DNA from: Nocardioides sp. Arc9.136
Lineage (GTDB): Bacteria; Actinomycetota; Actinomycetes; Propionibacteriales; Nocardioidaceae
Length of the DNA: 64,000 bases
Direction: 5' to 3'
Assembly (NCBI RefSeq): GCF_030506255.1
Contig: NZ_CP113431.1
Location: 2,854,001-2,918,000, forward strand
Shown here one piece after another: positions 24,012-32,633 of this stretch. Positions within the stretch are counted from its first letter, which is position 1. Every line of letters starts with the position of its first letter. The position numbers and the translations under genes are program-made. Under the pieces are notes generated by a model. It saw nothing but the letters and a program-made list of their open reading frames with translations. It was not told where the DNA came from and searched no databases.

Positions 24012-24445
24012 TGCCCCGCCCCCGCCACGCCCAGGGCCGCCCCGCCACGCCCGTCATCCCGACCGACTGGGCAGCCACACACGCACCCGTCGTCGCGAAG
24101 ACCTGGACCGCCACCGTCGAGCTCCGCCGCCCCGGCGGCACCAGCGACTGGAACCCCACCACCGAACAGAACGAGCTCACCCCCCACCCGCCGTACTACG
24201 CCGCCGCCTGCTCCATCCAGGCCGAGGCCACCCAGGCCCGCGAAGCCACCGCCGCCGAGGACGCCACCGTCGTCGCCGGCTACCTCCTCACCGTCCCGGT
24301 GACCGCCGACGCCCACGTCGACGACCTCGCCACCGTCACCGGCACCGGCGACACGCTCCTCGAGGGCCGCACCCTCACCGTCCGCGACGTCGTCCGCGGC
24401 TCACAGCTCGTCGAGCGCGACCTGTTCTGCACCCTCAACGACTGA
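24011..24445 (+). CDS. Head closure (stopper)-like protein
   Basis: 144 aa, beta-rich after a basic Pro-rich N-terminus. It has a pattern of short strands (WTATVELRRPGG, YYAAACSIQAEA, TVVAGYLLTVPVTAD, TLLEGRTLTVRDVVRG) like head-closure proteins that sit between adaptor and tail genes. Position second after the capsid block supports this. Assignment by order and strand pattern only. Confidence 0.6.
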   Translation: MPRPRHAQGRPATPVIPTDWAATHAPVVAKTWTATVELRRPGGTSDWNPTTEQNELTPHPPYYAAACSIQAEATQAREATAAEDATVVAGYLLTVPVTADAHVDDLATVTGTGDTLLEGRTLTVRDVVRGSQLVERDLFCTLND

Positions 24446-24467
24446 CCAGACCGCCGAGGAGGCCGCC

Positions 24468-24836
24468 ATGTCGCTCACCCTCGACACCTCCGAGGTCCGG
24501 GCGCTCGCCTCCCGAGTCGCCGGCGCAGGCGGCCGCATCGGGGCCCAGGGCTCCGCGGTCCTCCGGCGCGCCGCGCTCGCCGTCGAGGCCGACGCCAAGG
24601 CGCTCGCACCCGTCGACACCGGCAACCTGCGCAACTCCATCTCCACCACCGTCAGCGGCGACGGCCGATTCGGCGCCATGTCCGCCGAGATCGGCCCCAC
24701 CGCCGAGTACGGCATCTACCAGGAGTACGGCACCTCGACCCAGACCGGCACCCCGTTCATGGGGCCCGCCGCCGACCGGCAGCTCCCGGCGTACGCCGAC
24801 GCGCTCGCCACCATGGCCGCAGCGGCGGTGCTCTGA
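24468..24836 (+). CDS. HK97 gp10-like tail completion protein
   Basis: 122 aa, with the family hallmark APVDTGNLRNSIS near residues 44-56, then GPTAEYGIYQEYGTSTQ and FMGPAADRQ. The HK97 gp10/minor tail family plugs or completes the head-tail joint. Good ribosome site (CGAGGAGG). Confidence 0.88.
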   Translation: MSLTLDTSEVRALASRVAGAGGRIGAQGSAVLRRAALAVEADAKALAPVDTGNLRNSISTTVSGDGRFGAMSAEIGPTAEYGIYQEYGTSTQTGTPFMGPAADRQLPAYADALATMAAAAVL

Positions 24837-24838
24837 GC

Positions 24839-25333
24839 GTGGCCACCGTCATCGACCGCCGGGTCTTCGCCGGCGTCATCGCCGCCCGCCTCACCACGGT
24901 CACCAACGCGGCCGGCTACTACGGCCAGATCGGCCGCGCGCTCCCCGGCCAGACGATCGGCACCGGAACCGGCCACACGCCCGCCGACCCCCAGCCGAAG
25001 GGTCCCCACGACCTCCGCGTCCGCCCCTACATCGTGCTCTTCCCCGGCGCCGGCACCGACGGCCCCGACACCGACGTCGCCGACACCTTCGTCGACCTCG
25101 ACGCGCCCTTCCAGGTCACCGTCGCCGGCGGAGACATCGACGACGTCCTGGCACTCGCCACCCGCGTCGACACCGCCCTCAACCGGTGGACCCCGCCCCC
25201 GACCGGCGGGATGCGGTTCGGCCGCCTCGCGCCGCCCGCCGGCTACGACCCCGGCCCCGTCCTGACCGACGCCAGCACCAAGCCGGCACGGCTCTACACG
25301 CCCCTGCTCTACCGCGCGATCGCGCACACCTGA
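24839..25333 (+). CDS. Tail terminator-like protein
   Basis: 164 aa, GTG start 2 bases after the gp10-like stop. Alpha/beta composition with FAGVIAARLTTVTNAAGYYG, then RVRPYIVLFPGAG and a repeated beta C-terminus. Size and place between gp10-like and tail tube genes match lambda gpU-type terminators that cap the tail tube. No decisive motif. Confidence 0.65.
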   Translation: MATVIDRRVFAGVIAARLTTVTNAAGYYGQIGRALPGQTIGTGTGHTPADPQPKGPHDLRVRPYIVLFPGAGTDGPDTDVADTFVDLDAPFQVTVAGGDIDDVLALATRVDTALNRWTPPPTGGMRFGRLAPPAGYDPGPVLTDASTKPARLYTPLLYRAIAHT

Positions 25334-25389
25334 CGGCCCGCCCAGGCGGCCCGGAACACCCACCCCGACCGCCTGAGGAGGCACCCGTC

Positions 25390-25704
25390 ATGGACGGATT
25401 CGTGACCGCTTACTCCGAGACCACCGGCCTGAAGCAGCGCGTCCCAGCGCACTTCATCGGCCACCCCGTCCTCGGCCGAGGCCTGCGCAAGACCCCCCGG
25501 CAGATCGCCGGCCAGGCCTACCCCGACGGCGACCCCACCACCGACTGGAAGGTCGCGCAGCTCGAGGCCTACGCCGCCGAGCACGACATCAACCTCACCG
25601 GCGCCACCACCAAGGCCGAGTCCGTCGCGCTCATCACCGAGGCGCTCGCCGCCACCCAGAACCCGACCGGCACCCCGCCGGCCGCAACCGAGACCCCGGC
25701 CTGA
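25390..25704 (+). CDS. Small SAP-like protein in tail operon
   Basis: 104 aa with CTGAGGAGG before the ATG. The N-terminal part (YSETTGLKQRVPAHFIGHPVLG) is typical of small phage head-tail proteins. Residues 57-90 (WKVAQLEAYAAEHDINLTGATTKAESVALI) read as a SAP/HeH-like helix-extended loop-helix. Found just before the tail tube gene. Function unknown. Confidence 0.6.
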   Translation: MDGFVTAYSETTGLKQRVPAHFIGHPVLGRGLRKTPRQIAGQAYPDGDPTTDWKVAQLEAYAAEHDINLTGATTKAESVALITEALAATQNPTGTPPAATETPA

Positions 25705-25724
25705 CGGGGAGAAGGAGCACCCAC

Positions 25725-26261
25725 ATGCCTCGCTCACTGGCCGACGGCCACAAGAAGATCGCGGTCCTCACCGAGAAGCCGGTCAACCCCGCCGCCCCCA
25801 CCGCTGCCGAGCTCGCCGCCGGCATCGGCGGCGCGGCCGGCGCCGGCTGCCGCATCCTGCTCTCCGACTGGGTCTTCGGCCCCACCGACTCCGACACCTT
25901 CAACGACCGCGCCGTCTGCGAGGAGGGCAACTCCCCCGAGTTCGGCGCCTCGAACTACCAGGCCGGCATGACCGTGTTCCGGTACTTCGACGAGATCGAC
26001 GGGACCCCCGACGCCGTCGAGGACGCCCTCTTCGACGCCGTCAAGGTCAAGGGCACCACGCTCTGGATCTACGAGCGCGAGACCGGCCAGCCCGAGTCCG
26101 AGCCGTGGACCACTGCCGACGACATCTGGTTCGGCGCCGAGGTCCGCTCCGACAACCCCCAGCGTCCCGGCGACGCCGGCGGCTACGTCAAGCGCCGCAT
26201 CCCGCTGCAGGTCAAGAAGGGCTACCCGGGCATCACCGTCGGCCCGGTCGTCACCCCCTGA
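25725..26261 (+). CDS. Major tail (tube) protein
   Basis: 178 aa. Position before the frameshifted chaperone and tape measure identifies it. The sequence is strand-rich with IAVLTEKPVNP, LLSDWVFGPTDSDTFND and TVFRYFDE..., and ends in VKKGYPGITVGPVV. It should polymerise into the non-contractile tail tube. A strong hairpin follows within 20 bases, fitting a highly expressed structural gene. Confidence 0.8.
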   Translation: MPRSLADGHKKIAVLTEKPVNPAAPTAAELAAGIGGAAGAGCRILLSDWVFGPTDSDTFNDRAVCEEGNSPEFGASNYQAGMTVFRYFDEIDGTPDAVEDALFDAVKVKGTTLWIYERETGQPESEPWTTADDIWFGAEVRSDNPQRPGDAGGYVKRRIPLQVKKGYPGITVGPVVTP

Positions 26262-26276
26262 CCGCAGCCCCCAAGC

Positions 26277-26310
26277 GGGGTGGCGGGCGTGTCGAGGCGC
26301 CCGCCACCCC
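26277..26310 (+). terminator. Hairpin after major tail protein
   Basis: Perfect 13-bp stem (GGGGTGGCGGGCG with CGCCCGCCACCCC) and eight-base loop, starting 16 bases after the tail protein stop. Likely a partial terminator or mRNA stabiliser. It is followed by several CTCGAC direct repeats at about 10-base spacing (26,325-26,365). Confidence 0.6.
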
Positions 26311-26375
26311 CACCACCTCCACCTCCTCGACACCCGCCTCGACGACCTCGACACCACCTCGACAGGAGCCCCACC

Positions 26376-27023
26376 GTGACCGAGCAGAACCTCGACCAGT
26401 CCATCAGCGACGCAGCCATCGGCAGCACCGTCCCCGAGCCCACCGCGGCCACCGCCCGGCCCGCGAACGACGAGCCCCGCGCCATGCTCACCATGGACGA
26501 GCTCCTCGCCTCCGCCCGCCGCCCCCGCGACTACGCCGGCATCTGCCTCCGCGCCGACCTCGAGGCCGACCACACCCGCGCACTGTCCGAGCTCCGCACC
26601 ATCGTCGACGCCCAGGGCCGCCTCCTCGACGACGCCGAGCACGACGAGACCACCATCGGCGAGATCTCCCCGACCGCCCGCGCCCGCGCGCTCAGCGACC
26701 GCGTCCAGCAGCTCGAGCGCGAGATGGCCGCCTCGAAGCGGTGGGTCCTCTTCGAGGGCATGTCGTCCGACGACCTCAGCGTCTTCAACGACCAGCACAA
26801 GCCCAAGGGCGACCGCCCCGACATGACCCGCTACAACACCCGCCTCATCGCGAAGTGCGCCATCGACCCGGTCCTGACCATCGCCGACGTCGAGTCCATC
26901 CGGAAGAACCTCGGCCCCCGCGCGGTCGGCGAGCTCGTCCGGATCGCGCACAAGGTCAACACCGACGGCGGGGTCGACGTCCCTTTCTCGCCCGCAGCCT
27001 TGCAGAACCTCGGGCAGCGGTAG
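26376..27023 (+). CDS. Tail assembly chaperone, short form (gpG-like)
   Basis: 215 aa, GTG after CAGGAG. Mostly helical with a disordered N-terminus (to about residue 45) and helices with LSELRTIVDAQGRLLDDAEHD and ALSDRVQQLEREMAASKRW. Place between tail tube and tape measure, and the slippery heptamer near its end, identify it as the G component that folds the tape measure during tail assembly. Its last 12 codons lie downstream of the shift site. Confidence 0.8.
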   Translation: MTEQNLDQSISDAAIGSTVPEPTAATARPANDEPRAMLTMDELLASARRPRDYAGICLRADLEADHTRALSELRTIVDAQGRLLDDAEHDETTIGEISPTARARALSDRVQQLEREMAASKRWVLFEGMSSDDLSVFNDQHKPKGDRPDMTRYNTRLIAKCAIDPVLTIADVESIRKNLGPRAVGELVRIAHKVNTDGGVDVPFSPAALQNLGQR

Positions 27024-27418
27024 TCCGCTCCCTGCTGCGCGCCGCCCGCACAGCAGGGACACCCCCCACCCTGTTCTGCGGGCTGCGGATGCAGTCCACC
27101 GAGTACGTCTACGACGACGCCGGCCGCGTAACCCGGGCCGTGCACTCCCCCGCCTGGACCCCCGAGGACCGCGCCCTGGTCATGAGCCTCCAGCGGTACG
27201 AGGACGACCTCTGCCTCTGCGGCCACCCCCGCTCCCGTGCCTGGCACTCCGAGATGGACGGCCAGTACGAGCACGACGAGACCGAGGACCGGTTCCTCTG
27301 CCACGCCTGCACTGCCGCGAACGGCGGCGACAAGGTCACCTACCCCGCCGCCGCCCGCGACATCGGCCCGGCCGACCTGCCGCCGTTCCTGCTCGGCGTC
27401 ACCACCACCCCCAGCTGA
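26376..27418 (+). CDS. Tail assembly chaperone, frameshifted long form (gpGT-like)
   Basis: A -1 shift at CCCTTTC (26,981-26,987) joins the G-like frame to the overlapping frame ending at 27,418, giving about 347 aa. The first shifted residues would be LARSLAEPRAAVV. The T extension carries probable metal motifs LCLCGHPRSRAWH and CHACTAAN. GT proteins bridge tape measure and tail tube in lambda. The T frame also has an ATG at 27,089 that could start a separate 109-aa protein, but overlap plus a perfect slippery site make frameshifting the better model. Confidence 0.75.
26981..26987 (+). other. -1 ribosomal frameshift site CCCTTTC
   Basis: Reads C CCT TTC in the zero frame, the X XXY YYZ pattern needed for tandem -1 slippage. 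After the shift the frame stays open for 143 codons, whereas the zero frame stops 12 codons downstream. Placement is exactly where siphovirus tail chaperones shift. Confidence 0.8.
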
Positions 27419-27443
27419 CCACCCTTGAAGGGAGGCGTACGCC

Positions 27444-30400
27444 GTGACCGCTCAGGCCCGCTCCGTCGTCGTACGCCTCTCCATGGACACCGCCCAGGCC
27501 ATCGCGGCGTCGAAGGACTTCGGCCGCGAGATGACCACCGCCATGGACCAGGCGGAGAAGTCGACCAGCCGCCAGACCCAGGCGATGGACCGGCTCGGCG
27601 ACCGGGCCGGCAAGGTCGCGTTCGGCGCCACCGCGGCGCTCGCGGTCCTCGGCAAGGCCGCCATGGACTGGGAGTCCCAGTGGGCCGGCGTCACCAAGAC
27701 CGTCGACGGGTCCAGCGCCGAGATGGCGCAGCTGGAGTCCGACCTGCGGTCGCTGGCGAAGACGATGCCGGCTACCCACCAGGAGATCGCGGCCACCGCC
27801 GAGGCCGCCGGCCAGCTCGGTGTCGCACGCGAGGACATCACCGACTTCACCAAGACCATGGTGATGCTCGGGGAGACCACCAACCTCACCGCCGACGGCG
27901 CCGCGACGTCGATCGCGCAGTTCATGAACGTCATGGGCACCGCGGCCGACGAGGTCGACGAGATCGGCAACACGCTGGTCGACCTCGGCAACAAGGGCGC
28001 CTCCACCGAGGGCCAGATCCTCGACATGGCCCAGCGGCTCTCCGGCGCCGGGAAGCTCGTCGGTGCCACCGAGGCCGACGTGCTGGCGCTCGCCTCGTCG
28101 ATGGCGAACCTCGGCATCGAGTCCGAGCTCGGCGGCGGCGCGATCCAGCGGGTCTTCGCGAACATCTACCAGTCCGCCGCGCAGGGCGCCGACGGGGTGC
28201 AGGGCTTCGCTCAGGTCTCCGGCATGTCCGCCCAGGAGTTCGCCGACCAGTGGGCCAACGACCCGGTCCGCGCGTTCGACGCCTTCCTCCAGGGTCTCGG
28301 CCGGATCAGCGACTCCGGTGGGAACGTCATCGGGACGCTCGAGGACCTCGGCATCAAGGGCACCCAGAACCTCCAGGTCATGCTCCGCCTGGCCGGCGCC
28401 GGCGACGAGCTGACTACCGCACTTGACCTGTCCGGTGCTGCGTGGGAGGCGAACCGCGCGCTCATCGAGGAGTACGCCAAGCGCGCCGAGACCACCGGCT
28501 CCCAGGCGAAGGTCGCGTGGAACCAGATCCGCGACGCCGGCATCGAGGCCGGCGACTCGCTGCTGCCGATCATTGCGAACGTTGCCAACGTCGTCGGTAC
28601 CCTCGCCGACGCCTTCGGCGCGCTCCCCGACCCGGTCCAGGGATCGCTGACCGGGCTGCTCGGTGTCGCCGCGATCCTCGGCGGCGGGATCTGGGCCGGC
28701 ACGAAGGTCATCGGCGGCATCACCGCTGTCCGTGAGTCCCTCGCCGACGTCGCCGAGATCTCCCCGGCCGCCAGCCGCGGCCTCAACGGTGTCGCGAAGG
28801 CAGCCGCCGCACTCGCCATCGTCCAGACCGCCGTGGCCGGCATCGCGGCCCTGCAGGACGCGCTGCAGGGCGCCGGGCCGAACGCCAACGACCTCACCTC
28901 CCGCCTCCTGGACCTCCGGGGCGGCCTGGTCACCGATCTCGGCGGGGAGTTCGACGACCTCGGCGACAGCATCGGCCGCCTCGGCGACAAGAACATCGGC
29001 GAGAGCATCGGCGACATCGCCCTCGGCGTCGCCTCGTTCGGTCAGCTCGAGGGCCGCCGCCTCAAGGAGGCGAAGCAGGACATCGAGGCCCTCGACACTG
29101 CGCTGACCAACATCGCGGCGGCCGGCGGGATCGACCAGGCCCAGGCCGCGTTCGAGGAGCTCGCCGACGCGCAGGGCCTCAACGGCGAGCAGACCGAGAT
29201 GCTGCGCGGTCTGCTGCCCGGGTACAGCGACGCCCTCGGCCGGGCCGACACCGAGGCCCGGCTCGCCGCCGACGGCACCGAAGAGGTCGGCGCCGCGATG
29301 ACCAGCGCGGCGCCGGGCGTCGCGGTGATGACCGAGGCGATGGCCGCGTCTCGGGAAGCCGCCCGCGGTACCGCTGAGGCGTTCATCGGTCTCGGGGACA
29401 GCCTGAACGACTCCTCGGTCTCGCTTGGCGACTGGATCGGCGAGCTCGAGGCGCAGGCCAACGCGCTCCGCGACTTCCGGGTCAACGCCGAGGACGCCGC
29501 GGAGAACGGTCTGCGCGGCGGTCTCATCGACGCGCTGCGGGAGGCCGGCCCCGAGGGTGCGATGCGGATGGCGCAGCTCGCCGACGCCACCGACGCAGAG
29601 ATTGGCCGCGCGAACCGCGCCTGGAAGCGCGGCCAGGACGAAGTCAACCGGTACACGAACACCGTCGGCGGCGTGCCCGTGGCCGAGCTCGACGCTGACG
29701 CGGACCCGGCCGCGAAGGAGCTCGCCAGGATCGAGCGGCTCCTGAAGAAGTACGGGCTGAGCCGCGAGACCGCCGAGGCGGCGCTCGACGACGTCGCGTC
29801 CGGGCGGATCAAGACCGTCCAGGGGCTCATCGACAAGTACGGGGTCACCCGGGCCGAGGCCCGCGCGCTGCTCGACGACGCCGCTTCGGCGAAGATCGCC
29901 GCTGTGCGGGCCCGGCTCGCCGCGCTCGACGGTGACGTCGCGGTCACGAAGATCCTGACGGTCTACGAGACCCGCGGGAGTCGCGACGGTGGCCGCGGGA
30001 TGGGCGGCGGCACGAGCTACGACCCGACGCTCGGCGGTCTCGTGCCGCGGAAGAAGGCTGACGGCGGCCAGGTGTTCGGCCCCGGCGGCCCGCGCGACGA
30101 CATGGTCCCCGCGCTGCTGTCGAACCGCGAGTACGTCATGCCGGTCGCGGCGGTGGACCACTACGGCCTCGGGTTCATGGAGGCGATCCGCGCGCGGAAG
30201 CTCGCGGACGGCGGCCCGGCCAAGGCCCCCCAGTACGCCTGGCAGGACGCCGCCAACGCCGTACGGGGCACCTCCTCCGCCTCCCGGTCCGTCGAGGACC
30301 GCCTCGCGCTCCTCCAGGCCATGAAGGAGGTCCGCGAGATCGCCCGGTCCCTCAACGCCACCGGCAAGAACCGCCTCGACGGCCTCGACCGGCGCATCGC

Positions 30401-31274
30401 CCGCGCCGAGCTGAAGCAGGCCCGCGACGCGCTTTCCGACGCCCGCCGCGCCACCACCATCCGCGCACGCGAGGCCGGCCGCGACTTCAACATCGAGTCC
30501 GGCATGACCGCCGCCGAGGTCAGCGAGGAGTACGCCGACTTCCGCCGCGTGCTCCGCGAGGCCGGCGTCGACGTCCCCAAGAGCTTCGACCAGATCCGCG
30601 AGCGGAGCGTCAAGCTGGCCGACCGGTTCGAGAGCGTCACCGCGAAGATCGCGGAGACCGAGGAGGAGCTGGAGACGTGGCGGGCGACCGCCGAAGACGT
30701 CTCCCAGTCGGTCGCGGGGTACTTCGACAACGACATCTACGGCACCAAGCGCACCGGCCCTGACGGCATCGAGACCAGCGGCGGACTCGCCGCGGTGATG
30801 CTGCAGCTCGAGGCCGACCGCAACGACACCGCCGAGCGGAACCAGCTGCTCCAGTCGGTCGCGGCGCTCGGCATCGACACCGCCTCGGAGGCGTTCCGGT
30901 CGCTCGCCACCGGCGCCGACATGGCGACCCTCCGCGACCTCGACACCACCGCGGAGATCCAGGCGTTCGCGGCGATGTTCGACGGTCGCGCGTCGGCCCA
31001 GGCCAACGCCGGGCAGTGGGCCGCCGAGGCCTACACCGGGCAGCACATCGCGAAGCTGGAGGCGACGTTGGCACGGCAGGAATCGACTCAGCAGCTGCTC
31101 ACCCGGCAGCTGGAGCGGCAGGAGCAGCTCATCGAGGCGGCCACGATCCGCGGCACGCAGCGCGGCGCACGCGATGGTTCCGAGCGGGGTGCACGAGACG
31201 GTGCCCGCGAGGGCGTCCGGATGGGCTTCGTGGAGCAGAAGCGCGTCGCGGCGGCGAAGGCGAAGACCCGGTGA
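27444..31274 (+). CDS. Tail tape measure protein (TP901-type)
   Basis: 1276 aa, the largest gene, GTG after AAGGGAGG. Residues about 70-280 match the TP901 tape-measure core (WAGVTKTVDGSS, LRSLAKTMPATHQEIAATAE, TTNLTADGAATSIAQFMNV). Hydrophobic segments occur around 370-420. Later come helical repeats, including KKYGLSRETAEAALDD and DKYGVTRAEARALLDD, two copies of a short helical unit. A C-terminal coiled coil follows. It sets tail length: at about 1.5 angstrom per residue a tail near 190 nm is expected. GTGA overlap with next gene. Confidence 0.93.
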   Translation: MTAQARSVVVRLSMDTAQAIAASKDFGREMTTAMDQAEKSTSRQTQAMDRLGDRAGKVAFGATAALAVLGKAAMDWESQWAGVTKTVDGSSAEMAQLESDLRSLAKTMPATHQEIAATAEAAGQLGVAREDITDFTKTMVMLGETTNLTADGAATSIAQFMNVMGTAADEVDEIGNTLVDLGNKGASTEGQILDMAQRLSGAGKLVGATEADVLALASSMANLGIESELGGGAIQRVFANIYQSAAQGADGVQGFAQVSGMSAQEFADQWANDPVRAFDAFLQGLGRISDSGGNVIGTLEDLGIKGTQNLQVMLRLAGAGDELTTALDLSGAAWEANRALIEEYAKRAETTGSQAKVAWNQIRDAGIEAGDSLLPIIANVANVVGTLADAFGALPDPVQGSLTGLLGVAAILGGGIWAGTKVIGGITAVRESLADVAEISPAASRGLNGVAKAAAALAIVQTAVAGIAALQDALQGAGPNANDLTSRLLDLRGGLVTDLGGEFDDLGDSIGRLGDKNIGESIGDIALGVASFGQLEGRRLKEAKQDIEALDTALTNIAAAGGIDQAQAAFEELADAQGLNGEQTEMLRGLLPGYSDALGRADTEARLAADGTEEVGAAMTSAAPGVAVMTEAMAASREAARGTAEAFIGLGDSLNDSSVSLGDWIGELEAQANALRDFRVNAEDAAENGLRGGLIDALREAGPEGAMRMAQLADATDAEIGRANRAWKRGQDEVNRYTNTVGGVPVAELDADADPAAKELARIERLLKKYGLSRETAEAALDDVASGRIKTVQGLIDKYGVTRAEARALLDDAASAKIAAVRARLAALDGDVAVTKILTVYETRGSRDGGRGMGGGTSYDPTLGGLVPRKKADGGQVFGPGGPRDDMVPALLSNREYVMPVAAVDHYGLGFMEAIRARKLADGGPAKAPQYAWQDAANAVRGTSSASRSVEDRLALLQAMKEVREIARSLNATGKNRLDGLDRRIARAELKQARDALSDARRATTIRAREAGRDFNIESGMTAAEVSEEYADFRRVLREAGVDVPKSFDQIRERSVKLADRFESVTAKIAETEEELETWRATAEDVSQSVAGYFDNDIYGTKRTGPDGIETSGGLAAVMLQLEADRNDTAERNQLLQSVAALGIDTASEAFRSLATGADMATLRDLDTTAEIQAFAAMFDGRASAQANAGQWAAEAYTGQHIAKLEATLARQESTQQLLTRQLERQEQLIEAATIRGTQRGARDGSERGARDGAREGVRMGFVEQKRVAAAKAKTR

Positions 31275-32629
31275 CCCAGATGTCGGTCGGGCCGCGGTGG
31301 CCCCGGATGCGGTTCTGCGAGGCACCGTCGCTCGAGTCGGCCACACGGCTGGACCTCAACGAGCGCGGCATCGCCCACAACCCTTCCCGGGTGCAGGCCG
31401 ACGGGTTCTCGCTGGGGATGGCGCAGCTGTCCGGCGAGCCGGGCGGACGCGGCCGCGTGTGGGGTGAGCGGACGCTGCCGCTGCCCCTGCGCGTCGACGG
31501 CGCCCGGCCGCAGGCGCTGGCCCGGCTCGAGGCCGTCGCCCGCGAGCTGACCCGCGAGGACAACTGGTTCGAGTGGCAGATGTCCTGGGACTCAGAGCCG
31601 CGCTGGTTCCACACCTACGCGGCCGCCCCATCCGCGCTGTCGCTAGACCGGGTCTACGTCGACTCCGCCCGCACGGACACTTGGACGACCACGCTGTCAG
31701 CGCCGGCCGACCCGTTCGCGGTGGGCGAGCCCCTCGTCCTGGGCCCGTTCACGGTGGCCAACCGCCCGTCCGGTGCGACGTACCCGATGCGGGTCGAGCT
31801 GCCCCCGGTCATCGGGGAGGTTGCCGCGCCGGCGGTCGTGCAGCTGGAGAAGCAGGCGGCCGGCGCGATGCTCGGCCCGGCCGTGGCCGTCGTGGCCGAC
31901 GCCCCCGACGTGGCCACCGCGGCGTCCTGGGGCGGCGGTGTAGCCGCGGCCGTGACCGATGGGTCGTACCTGGCCGGCTCGTACCGGTCCACCACCGGCG
32001 CCCTCACGGACTGGACGACGGTGGCGACGTTCGCCCCATCCGGGACCTCCCGCGGGCGCCGGCGCACGCTGCTGCGGCTCTCCGGGTCAGGCGACACCGG
32101 CTCGCTGCTCCTGCGGTGGCGGATCTCGGCGGCCGGGGTGTCGTCGCGGGTCTACTCCACTCCGCGAGTGGTGCAGGTCGACCCGCAGCTGCGCTGGGTC
32201 GACGTCGGCGAGGTGCCGTGGCCCCTCGCCGCCGGCACCAGGCTCCCGGTGTCCGCGGCGACCGTCCTCACCCTCGAGGCGCGCCGCGTCGCCCCGGGCG
32301 GCGAGCTGCGGCTCGACAACCACCTGATCATGCTGCCGGTCGACCCCGACTCGTCCCTGCTGCAGCTGGACCCCGACTACGTCGGCACCGGCCCCGTCAC
32401 CGCGCTGGTCGACGCCGAGGACCGGGTCGCCGAGATGACCGTCGGCGGGGCACCCATGCGCGCCCCGGGCGCCGCGGGCGGCTGGCCCCACCTCTCCCCG
32501 CACCGCGACAACCACCTCTGGGTCGCCCAGGCGCTCGACCCGACACCGATGGCCGGAGTGCACGACGACCCGAACTCCACCACCGCCGTGACCGTCACCT
32601 ACCGACCGCGCTACCTGTGGGGGGTCTGA
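31271..32629 (+). CDS. Distal tail protein-like
   Basis: 452 aa, GTG overlapping the tape measure stop. The N-terminal domain (WPRMRFCEAPSLESATRLDLN, GVRVDGARPQ-like region, WFEWQMSWDSEPRWFHTYAAAPS) and a C-terminal beta domain ending YRPRYLWGV fit the phage tail baseplate hub component encoded just after the tape measure (Dit-like). The middle is beta-sandwich-like. Assigned by order and size. Confidence 0.65.
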   Translation: MTQMSVGPRWPRMRFCEAPSLESATRLDLNERGIAHNPSRVQADGFSLGMAQLSGEPGGRGRVWGERTLPLPLRVDGARPQALARLEAVARELTREDNWFEWQMSWDSEPRWFHTYAAAPSALSLDRVYVDSARTDTWTTTLSAPADPFAVGEPLVLGPFTVANRPSGATYPMRVELPPVIGEVAAPAVVQLEKQAAGAMLGPAVAVVADAPDVATAASWGGGVAAAVTDGSYLAGSYRSTTGALTDWTTVATFAPSGTSRGRRRTLLRLSGSGDTGSLLLRWRISAAGVSSRVYSTPRVVQVDPQLRWVDVGEVPWPLAAGTRLPVSAATVLTLEARRVAPGGELRLDNHLIMLPVDPDSSLLQLDPDYVGTGPVTALVDAEDRVAEMTVGGAPMRAPGAAGGWPHLSPHRDNHLWVAQALDPTPMAGVHDDPNSTTAVTVTYRPRYLWGV

Positions 32630-32633
32630 CCCG

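Noticed and set aside
26310-26375. CTCGAC repeats as a possible CRISPR
   Set aside because: Units are six bases with spacers of a few bases; no CRISPR array or cas gene is seen anywhere in the window.
27089-27418. Independent 109-aa gene from the ATG at 27,089
   Set aside because: Possible, but no ribosome site is evident and the in-register slippery heptamer better explains the frame as the T extension.
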